Shown here one piece after another: positions 28,636 to 36,605 of a stretch of 64,000 bases of DNA. The notes beneath the pieces are model-generated. The model saw only the letters and a list, made by a program, of their open reading frames with translations, was not told where the DNA came from and did not search any database. Positions within the stretch are counted from its first letter, which is position 1. The number at the start of each line of letters is the position of its first letter. The position numbers were made by a program, and so were the translations under genes. The DNA comes from Pedobacter terrae (GTDB taxonomy: Bacteria; Bacteroidota; Bacteroidia; Sphingobacteriales; Sphingobacteriaceae), in assembly GCF_900100705.1 (NCBI RefSeq), contig NZ_FNCH01000010.1, positions 1 to 64,000 on the forward strand, given 5' to 3'.

Positions 28636-29202
28636 ATGGAACATATTAAAAAACAACTTGAAGAAATTTATCCATTGAGTGATCAGGACTGGCAATCCTT
28701 TTATGCCAAATTAACAAAACAGGAATTTTCGAAAGGTAGTCTAATCTTAAAAGAAGGGCAACAAGAAAATTATCTTTCGTTTATTGACCGGGGCATGATT
28801 CGTTTTTACATCCCAGGAATTGATAATGATTTGACCTTTGGTTTCAGTTTTGAAGGCGAGTTTACAAGTGGATATGATTCCTTTCTAACGAGAACAGGTT
28901 CTCTATATGCAATTGAAGCGCTAACAAATACAACACTATGGCGCATTACCTATGATGATTTGCAGACCATTTATAACACCACGAGCATGGGCAATGTAAT
29001 TGGTAGATTTTTCAGCGAGCGATTATTTTTATTAAAATTTAAACGGGAATTATCGTTGCTACGTGATACTGCAGAACAGCGATATATGAAATTGTTCGAA
29101 GAGCGTCCGAACCTAATCCAATATATACCATTAAAATATATTTGTTCTTACATCGGAATTACTCCACAGGCATTGAGCAGGATACGAAAGCGTATTTCTT
29201 AA
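28636..29202 (+). CDS. Crp/Fnr-type cyclic-nucleotide-domain regulator
   Basis: 188 residues. A cyclic-nucleotide-binding-like beta barrel (about 20-115, KGSLILKEGQQENYLSFIDRG) is followed by a helix and a short helix-turn-helix ending PLKYICSYIGITPQALSRIRKRI, the form common in Bacteroidota Crp-like regulators. The canonical cAMP-binding arginine-serine pair is not evident. It lies 57 bp before a DoxX-like gene on the same strand and probably controls it. Confidence 0.85.
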   Translation: MEHIKKQLEEIYPLSDQDWQSFYAKLTKQEFSKGSLILKEGQQENYLSFIDRGMIRFYIPGIDNDLTFGFSFEGEFTSGYDSFLTRTGSLYAIEALTNTTLWRITYDDLQTIYNTTSMGNVIGRFFSERLFLLKFKRELSLLRDTAEQRYMKLFEERPNLIQYIPLKYICSYIGITPQALSRIRKRIS

Positions 29203-29212
29203 CCTGGGTTCA

Positions 29213-29243
29213 TTGTTTCGTTTTTGTTCTGCTTGCATCTTTG
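29213..29243 (+). promoter_or_regulatory. Putative promoter of the DoxX-like gene
   Basis: TTG at 29213-29215 and CATCTTTG at 29236-29243, 20 bases apart, resemble the Bacteroidota -33/-7 pair (TTG, TAnnTTTG) with one mismatch, 15 bases before the ATG. Confidence 0.4.
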
Positions 29244-29258
29244 TAGAAAAAAAAGAAA

Positions 29259-29711
29259 ATGAAACCATTACTTGTTCTTCTTATCGTATTTATTATATCA
29301 ATTATTATTAATAAAGTTGCTTTTGGAAATTACAACTTCGCTTTATCAGGAAGAATTTCCTTATCAGCAATGCTGATTTTTACAGCAGTTGGTCATTTCG
29401 CATTCAATAAAGGGATGACTTTAATGATACCTGATTTTATACCTTTTAAAGCTGCTCTTATTTATCTGACAGGAGTTATAGAAATCTTGTTTGCTATGGC
29501 ACTTTTCTTTCCAGCCTATCGGATACCAGCTGGTTGGTTGATTATTGTTTTTTTATTATTGTTACTGCCCTTCAATATCTATGCCTCTATAAAGCATATC
29601 GATTATCAGAAAGCAACATTCGATGGCAGTGGAATAGGCTATCTTTGGTTTAGGATACCGTTACAAATCGTATTTATTTTATGGACTTATTTTTCCACTA
29701 TAAAACATTGA
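29259..29711 (+). CDS. DoxX-like four-helix membrane protein
   Basis: 150 residues with four hydrophobic helices (about 3-22, 30-50, 65-90, 98-115) and a last one near 130-146. FTAVGHFAFNKGMTLMIPDFIPFKAALIYLTG (about residues 42-73) matches DoxX/DoxD-type proteins. Members associate with quinone or redox functions, but many have no assigned role. Its promoter-like element and the Crp-type gene upstream suggest a small regulated unit. Confidence 0.75.
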   Translation: MKPLLVLLIVFIISIIINKVAFGNYNFALSGRISLSAMLIFTAVGHFAFNKGMTLMIPDFIPFKAALIYLTGVIEILFAMALFFPAYRIPAGWLIIVFLLLLLPFNIYASIKHIDYQKATFDGSGIGYLWFRIPLQIVFILWTYFSTIKH

Positions 29712-29884
29712 GCCACGTACTGGCAATGCTTGGTCTTTATTAAACAACTTTTAAGTCGCTTATTTTTATATAATTCCGCTGGGATTGGCTTAGTCTTTCT
29801 TCGCCCGAACGCAGTTCCTGGTCTTTTCCGCATCGAACCAACACGCATAACATGTTGATATTTTGAACTATATAATGTACAATT

Positions 29885-30472
29885 TTAATCACCATCCTTT
29901 ACCCGCTCCCTGATCAGCCACGTAGCCTCGAACAGTTTAACCAATTGCTCGTAAACGGTAATGACTTCAAATTTAGAAAGTCTTTCTTCCATGAAGGAGG
30001 TGTTAAGCGCATCATGAAGCCAGGTGTGCAGGATTTTTTTGTACCCATCCGGTTGATAGATGCTGAACATTTTCTTTAGTACAGATGAAGGCTTTACGAT
30101 CTCGCGAATGCTAAGGTTTTGAGGATAGTTCCGTAGCTTCTTCTTTTCCGTTTTGATGTAGCATTTTGCGGGTTCCCTTTCCTGTTTGTGATCGAAGTCA
30201 AGCCGGCCAAGCTTTCGGCCTTTTAAGAGCCACGCGGCTTCGATCAGCTTTATGGTTAGTTCGTAATTGTAAACAAGGAAGGCTGGGCTACACCTTTTTG
30301 GTTCTTCAGATTCAAACGCAACATCGTTTCGCCAGCGTTTTAGCATCTTCAAATGATTGGGCAGCCATGCGTGACTGAAAAACTCGTGTACCACTTTTAT
30401 CGGATCCACTGTTTCATCATGGTTAAGATAAACGATCCTATTAGCTGAGGTATTTTTTGTTTGCTTCTTCAT
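29885..30472 (-). CDS. Uncharacterised partner of the HEPN protein, with an internal duplication
   Basis: 195 residues, no signal peptide, basic and helical. I do not recognise the family. Two segments resemble each other: VYNYELTIKLIEAAWLLKGRK (about 67-87, quoted here over 21 positions as VYNYELTIKLIEAAWLL plus KGRK) and VYEQLVKLFEATWLIRERV near the C-terminus, suggesting a duplicated helical unit. It begins 5 bp after the HEPN gene's stop, so the two are translated from one message. A stable partner or antitoxin-like role is possible but unsupported beyond position. Confidence 0.7.
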   Translation of the reverse strand: MKKQTKNTSANRIVYLNHDETVDPIKVVHEFFSHAWLPNHLKMLKRWRNDVAFESEEPKRCSPAFLVYNYELTIKLIEAAWLLKGRKLGRLDFDHKQEREPAKCYIKTEKKKLRNYPQNLSIREIVKPSSVLKKMFSIYQPDGYKKILHTWLHDALNTSFMEERLSKFEVITVYEQLVKLFEATWLIRERVKDGD

Positions 30473-30477
30473 CGCCT

Positions 30478-31389
30478 TTACCTATTGATCTGTAATATTT
30501 TTTCGATCTGTACCTGATCGGTGTTTTTTAAGGCTGCATCATCTGATGCCGATTTAGCCAGCAGTGCTATTTTTTCGTTGCACATCGTATTGGCCAGCAA
30601 AATAAAAGAAGCAACCCGTTGATAAAGAGATTCCGCATCGTGCCTGGAAACTCTAAAATCATCTTTATAGCGTGAGCCGGAATAACTTTTAGCCATGATA
30701 TCAAATAGCTTTTCATCTTCGGGAGTAGACAGGAAAAGTTGAAAAGGCTTTTCAGAAAAGCAGGTACACAAACGGAGCAGGCGGTAAAGGTTATGGAACT
30801 CCGAACGGTAAGCAATATGAACCCTCAATAGGCAGATGCAAGTTTGTTCTACAGCCTGATGAAGCATAAAGGCACAAATCCCAAACTGTTCCTTCTCCAG
30901 GCATTCGGATGCGCACATCAGAAATCCATCAGCCAGCGGTATACGGTGTTCGTAATGTTTGAGTGCCTTGATTGCACCTTTTGTGGGAATAAATGCAGCT
31001 ATTGGATCGTGGTCTAACAATCCATCCTTACTATAGAGCAGTTTTCCATAGGTAAGCACGCTGATAAAAAAGCGGCTGTTTTGCTGTACCGCTTCCACAA
31101 CCGATTGCCTGCTATGACCGATTAGGGTTATCGTTCCATGCTGATAATAGGTGTTGGCAAAATCCTGCATTTCGTAATCTATTCGGGTTGCCGTTTCGGT
31201 AATTACCAACAGGCAATAATCACATTTAAAATGATTTTGATTATCGGTAAAACAGCCTTGTGAATGATGCGTATAACTATTCTGCAAAAAGCTGAAGATC
31301 TGTAACGGTTCGAACTTTTGGGCAAGCCGCTGGATAAACGCCCTGAAATGGACAGCCTGTTCGGCTTCTGCTGATAATTTTGGTTCCAT
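30478..31389 (-). CDS. HEPN-domain protein with an N-terminal nucleotidyltransferase-like part
   Basis: 303 residues. The C-terminal half (about 145-270) has the HEPN pattern: GICAFMLHQAVEQTCICLLRV, then YRSEFHNLYRLLRLC, then a loop and YSGSRYKDDFRVS. The N-terminal half (about 15-125) has strand-helix features and a short motif YCLLVITE that may be a worn nucleotidyltransferase-like fold without an obvious catalytic GSxxxxxxDxD. HEPN proteins are often RNases or nucleic-acid-binding partners in toxin or defence modules. Divergent from an XRE regulator across a long palindrome. Confidence 0.75.
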   Translation of the reverse strand: MEPKLSAEAEQAVHFRAFIQRLAQKFEPLQIFSFLQNSYTHHSQGCFTDNQNHFKCDYCLLVITETATRIDYEMQDFANTYYQHGTITLIGHSRQSVVEAVQQNSRFFISVLTYGKLLYSKDGLLDHDPIAAFIPTKGAIKALKHYEHRIPLADGFLMCASECLEKEQFGICAFMLHQAVEQTCICLLRVHIAYRSEFHNLYRLLRLCTCFSEKPFQLFLSTPEDEKLFDIMAKSYSGSRYKDDFRVSRHDAESLYQRVASFILLANTMCNEKIALLAKSASDDAALKNTDQVQIEKILQINR

Positions 31390-31417
31390 ATTGATCTCAT
31401 TTAAATTTCTTTTAAAT

Positions 31418-31617
31418 GAGTCTTAGGATTAACAGAATCATAAATGTGGGATCTGCCAACCATGGTTACATAAAAGTTTCTGAAGCCTTACGTCAACATG
31501 GATTTACAGCAGATCCCACATCTATGCGGATATACAAATATAGCACATCCAGCCATAGATATGGTATTTTTCTGCTGTCTTGCGTTGACGGCTTCAGATT
31601 TTGTAACCGCAAGACTC
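31418..31617. repeat. 200-base imperfect palindrome between HEPN and XRE genes
   Basis: Successive complementary blocks are nested and collinear: 31418-31424 with 31611-31617; GGTTACA 31464-31470 with 31602-31608; TCTGAAGCC 31479-31487 with 31590-31598 (offset one base); CGTCAAC 31491-31497 with 31584-31590; ACAGCAGA 31506-31513 with 31571-31578; ATCTATG 31520-31526 with 31554-31560. A competing perfect 12-bp pair, TGTGGGATCTGC 31445-31456 with 31509-31520, lies within the left arm. It could be a mobile miniature element, a structured RNA or an operator region. Confidence 0.75.
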
Positions 31618-31718
31618 TTATAATTACTATTATTATTTCGACACTAATATAAACAAAAAACAATTACCACGCTATAGCACGGCAAATATTTTTTATTTAT
31701 TGCTTACTTAGCCATCAA

Positions 31719-31943
31719 ATGGCGCAACTTACCGAAATAGAACAATATGTTATTGATAAAGTCAAGGAGAAAAGAATTCAAGCTGGATTAACGCAAGCTG
31801 TACTGTCGGTAGCCATGGATCTAAATCCTAAGTTTGTGGGTAATGTCGAACGTTCTAAGACTGATGATAAATATAACATCAATCACCTAAAAAAGATTGC
31901 AGAAATTTTGGGCTGTTCAATAAGGGAATTCTTTCCAGAGTAA
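31719..31943 (+). CDS. XRE-type helix-turn-helix regulator
   Basis: 74 residues forming a single HTH domain: IEQYVIDKVKEKRIQAGLTQ, then VLSVAMDLNPKFVGNVERSK as turn and recognition helix, then a fourth helix LKKIAEILGCSIREFF. The final FFPE is common in Bacteroidota XRE proteins. It is transcribed away from the HEPN pair and probably binds DNA in the palindromic gap; a link to the HEPN genes is inferred from position. Confidence 0.85.
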   Translation: MAQLTEIEQYVIDKVKEKRIQAGLTQAVLSVAMDLNPKFVGNVERSKTDDKYNINHLKKIAEILGCSIREFFPE

Positions 31944-32092
31944 ATCCCCCTCTGTTCGTAGAGTTAAGCATAGCGTCTCTACGGATATAGAGAACTTATA
32001 AACTCAAATAAAATCGAGTCATGGACTCTTTTCTATTTACTAAGCCATAGAACCCTGCGAAACTCTTAGGACAGGTATTGAACATCACTTTA

Positions 32093-32458
32093 TCAAAAAA
32101 TTACTTTGCCCTTTGAGTAACCATAAGTAGACTCTATTTTCAAAACAACTTCTTCGCCTGTAGCATATTCATAACAGTACTTTGTTTCTATGTAGATGTT
32201 TTTACCATCAATTTTATAAAGGTCTTTGCCTTTTTTTGTTAGAGAGACCACATATTTTCCAACATCTAATTTGATAGGAGTTAACAATACACTCACTTCT
32301 TTCACGCCGTCTTCGGTGAGGGCTTTTGTATTAGCATTTAAGTCGGTAGATTGATATAAATCTGCAATGTCATACTCTGATGTTTTTGATATATTAAAGG
32401 ATGCTAGCATTATAATTCCAATTATGCCTAAGGAGATTGTTGAGATGGTTCGTTTCAT
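32093..32458 (-). CDS. Small exported protein of unknown function
   Basis: 121 residues from the ATG ending at 32458, chosen because MKRTISTISLGIIGIIMLASF is then an N-terminal signal or anchor; an earlier in-frame ATG would add 24 residues. The rest is beta-rich (KYVVSLTKKGKDLYKIDGKNIYIETKY spans about 78-104) with no recognised family. Confidence 0.6.
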   Translation of the reverse strand: MKRTISTISLGIIGIIMLASFNISKTSEYDIADLYQSTDLNANTKALTEDGVKEVSVLLTPIKLDVGKYVVSLTKKGKDLYKIDGKNIYIETKYCYEYATGEEVVLKIESTYGYSKGKVIF

Positions 32459-32819
32459 ACAGGTTAATTTTAGATTACTTAAAGTCGAAATGTAAGAAAT
32501 TCTTTTGAATGATAATAGAGTATTAATCATGATGCATGGTACCGTCTACTTTAAACAAAAAAATATAGATTTCTTTACTTCCCCTCTCTCCGTAGTCTAT
32601 AATATAAATAAAAGAGTCATATTTTTAATATCAGCACTTATATGACTAATAAAATAGATTTCAAAGTTGAGCAAAGCTAATTCAAATTTCGTAAACGAAG
32701 AACTGGAGAACCATACAGATGTTGTTAGAGAAAGGATATTTCAAATGATCTCTTAAAATCTTATACATAAAATTGGCATTTTAGAACCAATTTTGGACCT
32801 TAAAACTTAACGTAAATAC
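32459..32819. other. Intergenic stretch
   Basis: About 360 A/T-rich bases with no gene, hairpin or repeat that I can support. Confidence 0.5.
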
Positions 32820-33365
32820 TTAAAGATCATCGGGTTTATATCCAATCCGTTTTCTGGGAGGATTAGGGTGCTCCTGTTTTTCAAGGAGTACATCAAGATA
32901 ACGAAATACGATTTCCATATTTTTATCCTGATTGTCGAGCTTGTTCTTGATCTTTTCAATCTCCAAACGGATTTCCATGTTATCCATAAACATATGACGG
33001 ATACGGGTGAATATGCGCATGATCTGAATGTTAACCGCTATCGCCCTGTCGCTATTAAGTATGCCTGAAAGCATAGCTACACCTTGTTCGGTAAATACTT
33101 TGGGGGCTTTTCGTGTTCCGCCCCAACTTGATGTTCCATTTTGGAACATCAAGTTTTTAAATTCTTCATCGGTTAATTGAAACATAAAGTCTTCATCTGG
33201 GAAGCGCTTTAGGTTTCTGCTGACCGCTTTATTAAGATTACGGGTTTGTACCTCATATAGTTCAGCAAGATCGCTGTCAATCATCACTTTCATACCTCTG
33301 ATATGATAGATTTTATTCATTACGATCTCATCAGGGACTAACAATCCATTAGTTTCTCCACTCAT
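32820..33365 (-). CDS. ORF6N-domain DNA-binding protein
   Basis: 181 residues. The ORF6N domain occupies about 10-110: KIYHIRGMKVMIDSDLAELYEV, RNLKRFPDEDFMFQLTDEEF and KAPKVFTEQGVAMLSGILNS are diagnostic. A coiled-coil-like segment (RLEIEKIKNKLDNQDKN) follows at about 132-148, with a basic tail. ORF6N proteins occur in phages and mobile regions and bind DNA; no phage genes are adjacent here. Confidence 0.88.
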   Translation of the reverse strand: MSGETNGLLVPDEIVMNKIYHIRGMKVMIDSDLAELYEVQTRNLNKAVSRNLKRFPDEDFMFQLTDEEFKNLMFQNGTSSWGGTRKAPKVFTEQGVAMLSGILNSDRAIAVNIQIMRIFTRIRHMFMDNMEIRLEIEKIKNKLDNQDKNMEIVFRYLDVLLEKQEHPNPPRKRIGYKPDDL

Positions 33366-33453
33366 ATCTTTTGATTTTTATGGTAAATAATAAACTCAAT
33401 ATTCTTGTGGATGACTAACTTAAATTTATGTCTAATATCAAATAATTGCTAAT

Positions 33454-33546
33454 TTATTTTTCAACAAGATCATATCTTTGCTCACCCTGATATCCAAAAT
33501 CTTCTTTCAATGCTAGGTAGTCTGATGCTCGAGTGCCCGGGTCATC
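33454..33546 (-). pseudogene. Possible C-terminal gene remnant behind arr
   Basis: An open frame on the minus strand, one base out of phase with the end of the arr gene, reads SIDDPGTRASDYLALKEDFG and then YQGEQRYDLVEK before a stop at 33454. It looks protein-like but has no start codon of its own: a stop lies just upstream inside arr. The family was not recognised. It may be the tail of a deleted gene. Confidence 0.3.
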
Positions 33547-34309
33547 AATTGATAATTTCTCCTTTATTATTGGCTAACTTCTCCCGCCATTGCTGTATTT
33601 GTTCAGGTGTTTGTTTTAACCAATCTGTTACCTCACCAGTAATTTTCAGGGGCGCCTGGGTACGGTAAGAACGCGTTAAATTACCGGGAAACTTTTTGTT
33701 GGTCACATTCGGATCATCCTCAAAACTGCCTGTGGGTTCAACGATGTAAACCCGTTCAGCACCTTCGCCACGAGCCAGCGCAGCAGCAAGTCCGGCGCCG
33801 TTAACCAATGCCGTAAAGTAAATGTGATTCATCACCAGTTCTGACTGATAGTTGGAAGTGCGGCCTGCGGTCAACAAATCACCAACTTGTAAATCGGCTC
33901 TTGTTCCATGATAAAAAGGTCCTTTATCAATGGGTTGGCTTATGGAGGCTAAAGCTAAACCATCATACCTTTCTGCCTTTTCTATATCGCCGAGGAGTTT
34001 ATAATTTTCAGCAATGGCCGAATATAAGTTCGTTATAAACGAACCTTTTGTTGATTCATTATCAGACTCAAGAGCATGTCCCAATGCAGTTTCATACCAT
34101 TTAATTTTATCAGGAATAGCTGTTTGCTGCCTCGCGATGTACCAGGCTGAAATAGACTTTTCAAAATCGTCTGCTGCTTCATTCCAGGCCTGAAGAAACG
34201 TTTCAGCAGCTTCATCCACATGGCCTGTTTCATTCAGGTGCATGCCTTTCATTAACAATTTGATGACCGGATTATTGGGATTGAACTCCATTTTTAAAAT
34301 TTTTTTCAT
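33545..34309 (-). CDS. arr: Rifampin ADP-ribosyltransferase (Arr) with N-terminal helical repeat extension
   Basis: 254 residues. The C-terminal half (about 130-250) is a full Arr domain: GPFYHGTRADLQVGDLLTAG, MNHIYFTALVNGAGLAAALA, YIVEPTGSFEDDPNVTNKKF, PGNLTRSYR and GEVTDWL, ending EIIN as in Bacteroidota Arr proteins. Arr transfers ADP-ribose from NAD to rifamycins and inactivates them. The first about 115 residues are helical and TPR-like (GHVDEAAETFLQAWNEA; AIAENYKLLGDIEKAERY). Usual Arr proteins are only about 140 residues, so this fusion is unusual. A second in-frame ATG six codons downstream could be the true start. Confidence 0.88.
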   Translation of the reverse strand: MKKILKMEFNPNNPVIKLLMKGMHLNETGHVDEAAETFLQAWNEAADDFEKSISAWYIARQQTAIPDKIKWYETALGHALESDNESTKGSFITNLYSAIAENYKLLGDIEKAERYDGLALASISQPIDKGPFYHGTRADLQVGDLLTAGRTSNYQSELVMNHIYFTALVNGAGLAAALARGEGAERVYIVEPTGSFEDDPNVTNKKFPGNLTRSYRTQAPLKITGEVTDWLKQTPEQIQQWREKLANNKGEIIN

Positions 34310-34410
34310 AAAAATAACGTAAAAAACCCGATTACGATGCCCACTCCTGTTTTGTAGGGCATAATCACAGGGAAATCGCTTTCGGTTTTATTAGTAAACC
34401 ATATAGAGAT

Positions 34411-34440
34411 TTTGTCGGCAAATAAATTATTGTACATTTG
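34411..34440 (+). promoter_or_regulatory. Promoter of the TetR-type operon
   Basis: TTTG at 34411-34414 and TACATTTG at 34433-34440, 18 bases apart, fit the Bacteroidota -33 (TTTG) and -7 (TAnnTTTG) elements, 33 bases before the first ATG of the operon. Confidence 0.6.
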
Positions 34441-34443
34441 TAT

Positions 34444-34461
34444 TGACTGACTAAACAGTCA
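34444..34461. promoter_or_regulatory. Probable TetR-type operator
   Basis: TGACTGACTAAACAGTCA has perfect 6-base arms TGACTG and CAGTCA around 6 bases. It lies right after the -7 box and before the first gene of an operon that includes a TetR regulator, the expected place for autorepression. Confidence 0.55.
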
Positions 34462-34473
34462 CTAAAATAAAAT

Positions 34474-34881
34474 ATGATAACAAAGGAAATAGCAGAAAAA
34501 TATTTCAATGCAATGGTTGCTGCAAACTTCGATGAAATGAATAATTTAAAAACGCCTCAGTGTGTTTATTGGCTAAGTGGTGAGGGATCGTGGCCATTCG
34601 GAGGTTTACAATCAATGGAAAATCAGGCGAAGTTATGGAGCATCGTAGCAGAACGATTCCCTGAGGGAATGAAAATGACACTCCAATCTATTACGGCAGA
34701 CGAAGAGCGGGCAGCGCTTCATGTTCATATCCGTGGAAAGCGAAAGGATGGCCGTATTTACGAAAACGATGTGATGTTGCTTTTAACGTTTAAGGAAGGC
34801 TTAATCAGCGGGCTTTACGAATATTTGGATACCATTATGGTCAATGAATTATTCTGTGGCCCGATGGATGATGTAAATTAA
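34474..34881 (+). CDS. SnoaL/NTF2-like protein
   Basis: 135 residues with the cone-shaped NTF2-like pattern: an N-terminal helix (IAEKYFNAMVAANFDEMNNL), VYWLSGEGSWPFGGLQS, LHVHIRGKRKDGRIYENDVM, and a final strand with LISGLYEYLDT. Such proteins bind or transform small hydrophobic molecules. First gene of an operon with a TetR regulator and an NAD-dependent epimerase-like protein. Substrate unknown. Confidence 0.78.
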   Translation: MITKEIAEKYFNAMVAANFDEMNNLKTPQCVYWLSGEGSWPFGGLQSMENQAKLWSIVAERFPEGMKMTLQSITADEERAALHVHIRGKRKDGRIYENDVMLLLTFKEGLISGLYEYLDTIMVNELFCGPMDDVN

Positions 34882-34952
34882 TTAGTCAGTAACACCAGGA
34901 ATGTGATCGGGTATATGATACGCTCCGATTGCTTTCCAAAAATTACCTTAGC

Positions 34953-35516
34953 ATGGATAAAAGAGAAAAACTACTCCAAACCGCATTGGAATTATTTGTA
35001 TCACAAGGATTTAATGATACACCAACAAGTAAAATTGCAAAAGAGGCAGGCATCGCCACCGGGACTTTGTTTTATTTTTTCCCGACTAAAGATGAGCTCA
35101 TCATTTCACTTTATTTAAAATTAAAAGGGCAGGCGGCAGAAAGTATAAGTGTTGCACTGGCAGAAGTTAAATCAACAGAGGAAGTCATCAAAACTTACTA
35201 TGAAGAATCGCTGAAATGGTCGCTTCGTAATCCAAACGAATTTTCATTTCTTGCGCAGTTCTCCAATTCGCCCTATCTGAAAAGAATTGGTGCTGATGAA
35301 ATTTCGGCGCAGACAGCCCCTGTATTACAACTTTTGGCTGAGGCTATTGAGGAGCAACAAGTGGTTGATATGGATGTGAAATTATTATATGCTTTGATCA
35401 GTAACCAGGTATTTGGTGTAAACCAATACTTGTCTTCAAATAAATTCACCAAAAAAGAACAACAAAACATCATTGCAGATACATTCCTGCTATTTTGGAA
35501 AATGATTGAACGCTGA
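34953..35516 (+). CDS. TetR/AcrR-family repressor
   Basis: 187 residues from the ATG at 34953; an upstream TTG would add eight. The N-terminal HTH is MDKREKLLQTALELFVSQGF, then DTPTSKIAKEAGIATGTLFYFF. The remainder is a helical ligand-binding domain. It is the second gene of a three-gene operon with an operator-like palindrome at its promoter, so it likely represses itself and the two enzymes around it. The inducer is unknown. Confidence 0.9.
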   Translation: MDKREKLLQTALELFVSQGFNDTPTSKIAKEAGIATGTLFYFFPTKDELIISLYLKLKGQAAESISVALAEVKSTEEVIKTYYEESLKWSLRNPNEFSFLAQFSNSPYLKRIGADEISAQTAPVLQLLAEAIEEQQVVDMDVKLLYALISNQVFGVNQYLSSNKFTKKEQQNIIADTFLLFWKMIER

Positions 35517-35533
35517 TAAGCAAGGTAATAGAA

Positions 35534-36196
35534 ATGAAAATAATAGTAACAGGCGCCACAGGAATGATTGGCGAAGGCGTTTTGATGGCCACTCTCGAGA
35601 ATCCAAATATTACCGCGGTATTGATGGTAAATAGAAGGGCTTCTCCATTAAAGCACCCTAAACTTGCTGAACTGATTGTAAAAGATTTTACAAATCTAAG
35701 TGCACATAGCACTCTACTGACTGGCTACGATGGCTGTTTTTACTGTGCAGGAATAAGTTCTTTTGGTATGGGTGAACAGCAATACAACCACATCACTTTT
35801 TATACCACAATCGTGTTTGCAAAGGAACTTGCGCGTCTTAATCCAGATATGGTTTTCTTCTACTTATCTGGAGTTTATGCAGATAGTTCGGAAAATGGAA
35901 AAATAATGTGGGCGAGAATAAAAGGCAAAACAGAAAATGCATTAAATGAGCTGAGTTTTAAAGCCGTTTACAGCTTCAGGCCAGGTTTTATTATGCCGTT
36001 GAAAGCACAAAAAAACGTCAGGTTGATTTATAAGGGACTGAGGTTAATCTACCCTTTTGTTTTTCCAAATAAAACCTTAACCTATGAAGAAATCTTAACT
36101 GCATTAATTCGAATATTGATAGTTGGATACGACAAAAATATTTTAGAAATAAAAGATTTGAAATTAGTCGCGAAGCAGGTTGAGATGGATGACTAA
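35534..36196 (+). CDS. NAD(P)-dependent epimerase/dehydratase-like protein
   Basis: 220 residues with an N-terminal Rossmann motif MKIIVTGATGMIGEGVLMA and a short extended-SDR body; FFYLSGVYADSSENGK replaces the usual YxxxK region, with K near AGENGKIMWARIKGKTE-like residues. It is shorter than full epimerases, like the small NAD-binding proteins often annotated only by fold. It starts 17 bp after the TetR gene and shares its promoter. Confidence 0.78.
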   Translation: MKIIVTGATGMIGEGVLMATLENPNITAVLMVNRRASPLKHPKLAELIVKDFTNLSAHSTLLTGYDGCFYCAGISSFGMGEQQYNHITFYTTIVFAKELARLNPDMVFFYLSGVYADSSENGKIMWARIKGKTENALNELSFKAVYSFRPGFIMPLKAQKNVRLIYKGLRLIYPFVFPNKTLTYEEILTALIRILIVGYDKNILEIKDLKLVAKQVEMDD

Positions 36197-36605
36197 AATT
36201 TGCGGTGATCAAAGTTGTTTGCAGGTACCGAAAAATAAGTTGATATGCATTGTCTGAACCTTCCAGAATTGAGGCCAGGCCTCCCCTTCTTTTTGAACCA
36301 AAAAGGCATAAAATTAAAATAGGCTGTATTAAAAAGATTTACGCTGGCTTACTAAAAAAAATATTTTGGGACCTCGTCATTCCCAATTTAATTGGGAATC
36401 CTAATGCTATTGCAAAGTGCATTAGATTAGCTTCGCTCAGCACTTTGTGGTTCCCGCCTGCGCGGGTATGAAACAAAGTTATCATGCCCACTATTTGATG
36501 AGAAGTGCTTTTTATCAAAATTTGTATATTTACTAAACTAAAAAACGTCAAATCCCGCCATTCAGCAATAACTGCCCCGTTATGGGCAATTTTAAAGAAG
36601 ATGCT
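36197..36605. other. Intergenic stretch with repeats
   Basis: About 400 bases without a gene. It holds a direct repeat at 36256-36300 and a compound palindrome at 36375-36471: CGTCATTCCC..., GCAAAGTGC with GCACTTTG, and CCCGCCTGCGCGGG, a member of the GTCATTCC family. Confidence 0.6.
36256..36300. repeat. Direct repeat left of the serine hydrolase
   Basis: GAACCTTCCAGAATTGAG, then CCTCCCCTTC, then TTGAACCA. A similar 44-base copy lies at 37805-37848 in the same orientation, on the other side of the serine hydrolase. Confidence 0.5.

Noticed and set aside
31416..31652. Open frame of 78 codons across the palindrome
   Set aside because: It is produced by the inverted repeat itself; no start signal or recognisable fold.
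32570..32800. Possible gene remnant upstream of the ORF6N gene
   Set aside because: Only short disconnected protein-like words; no frame long enough to support.
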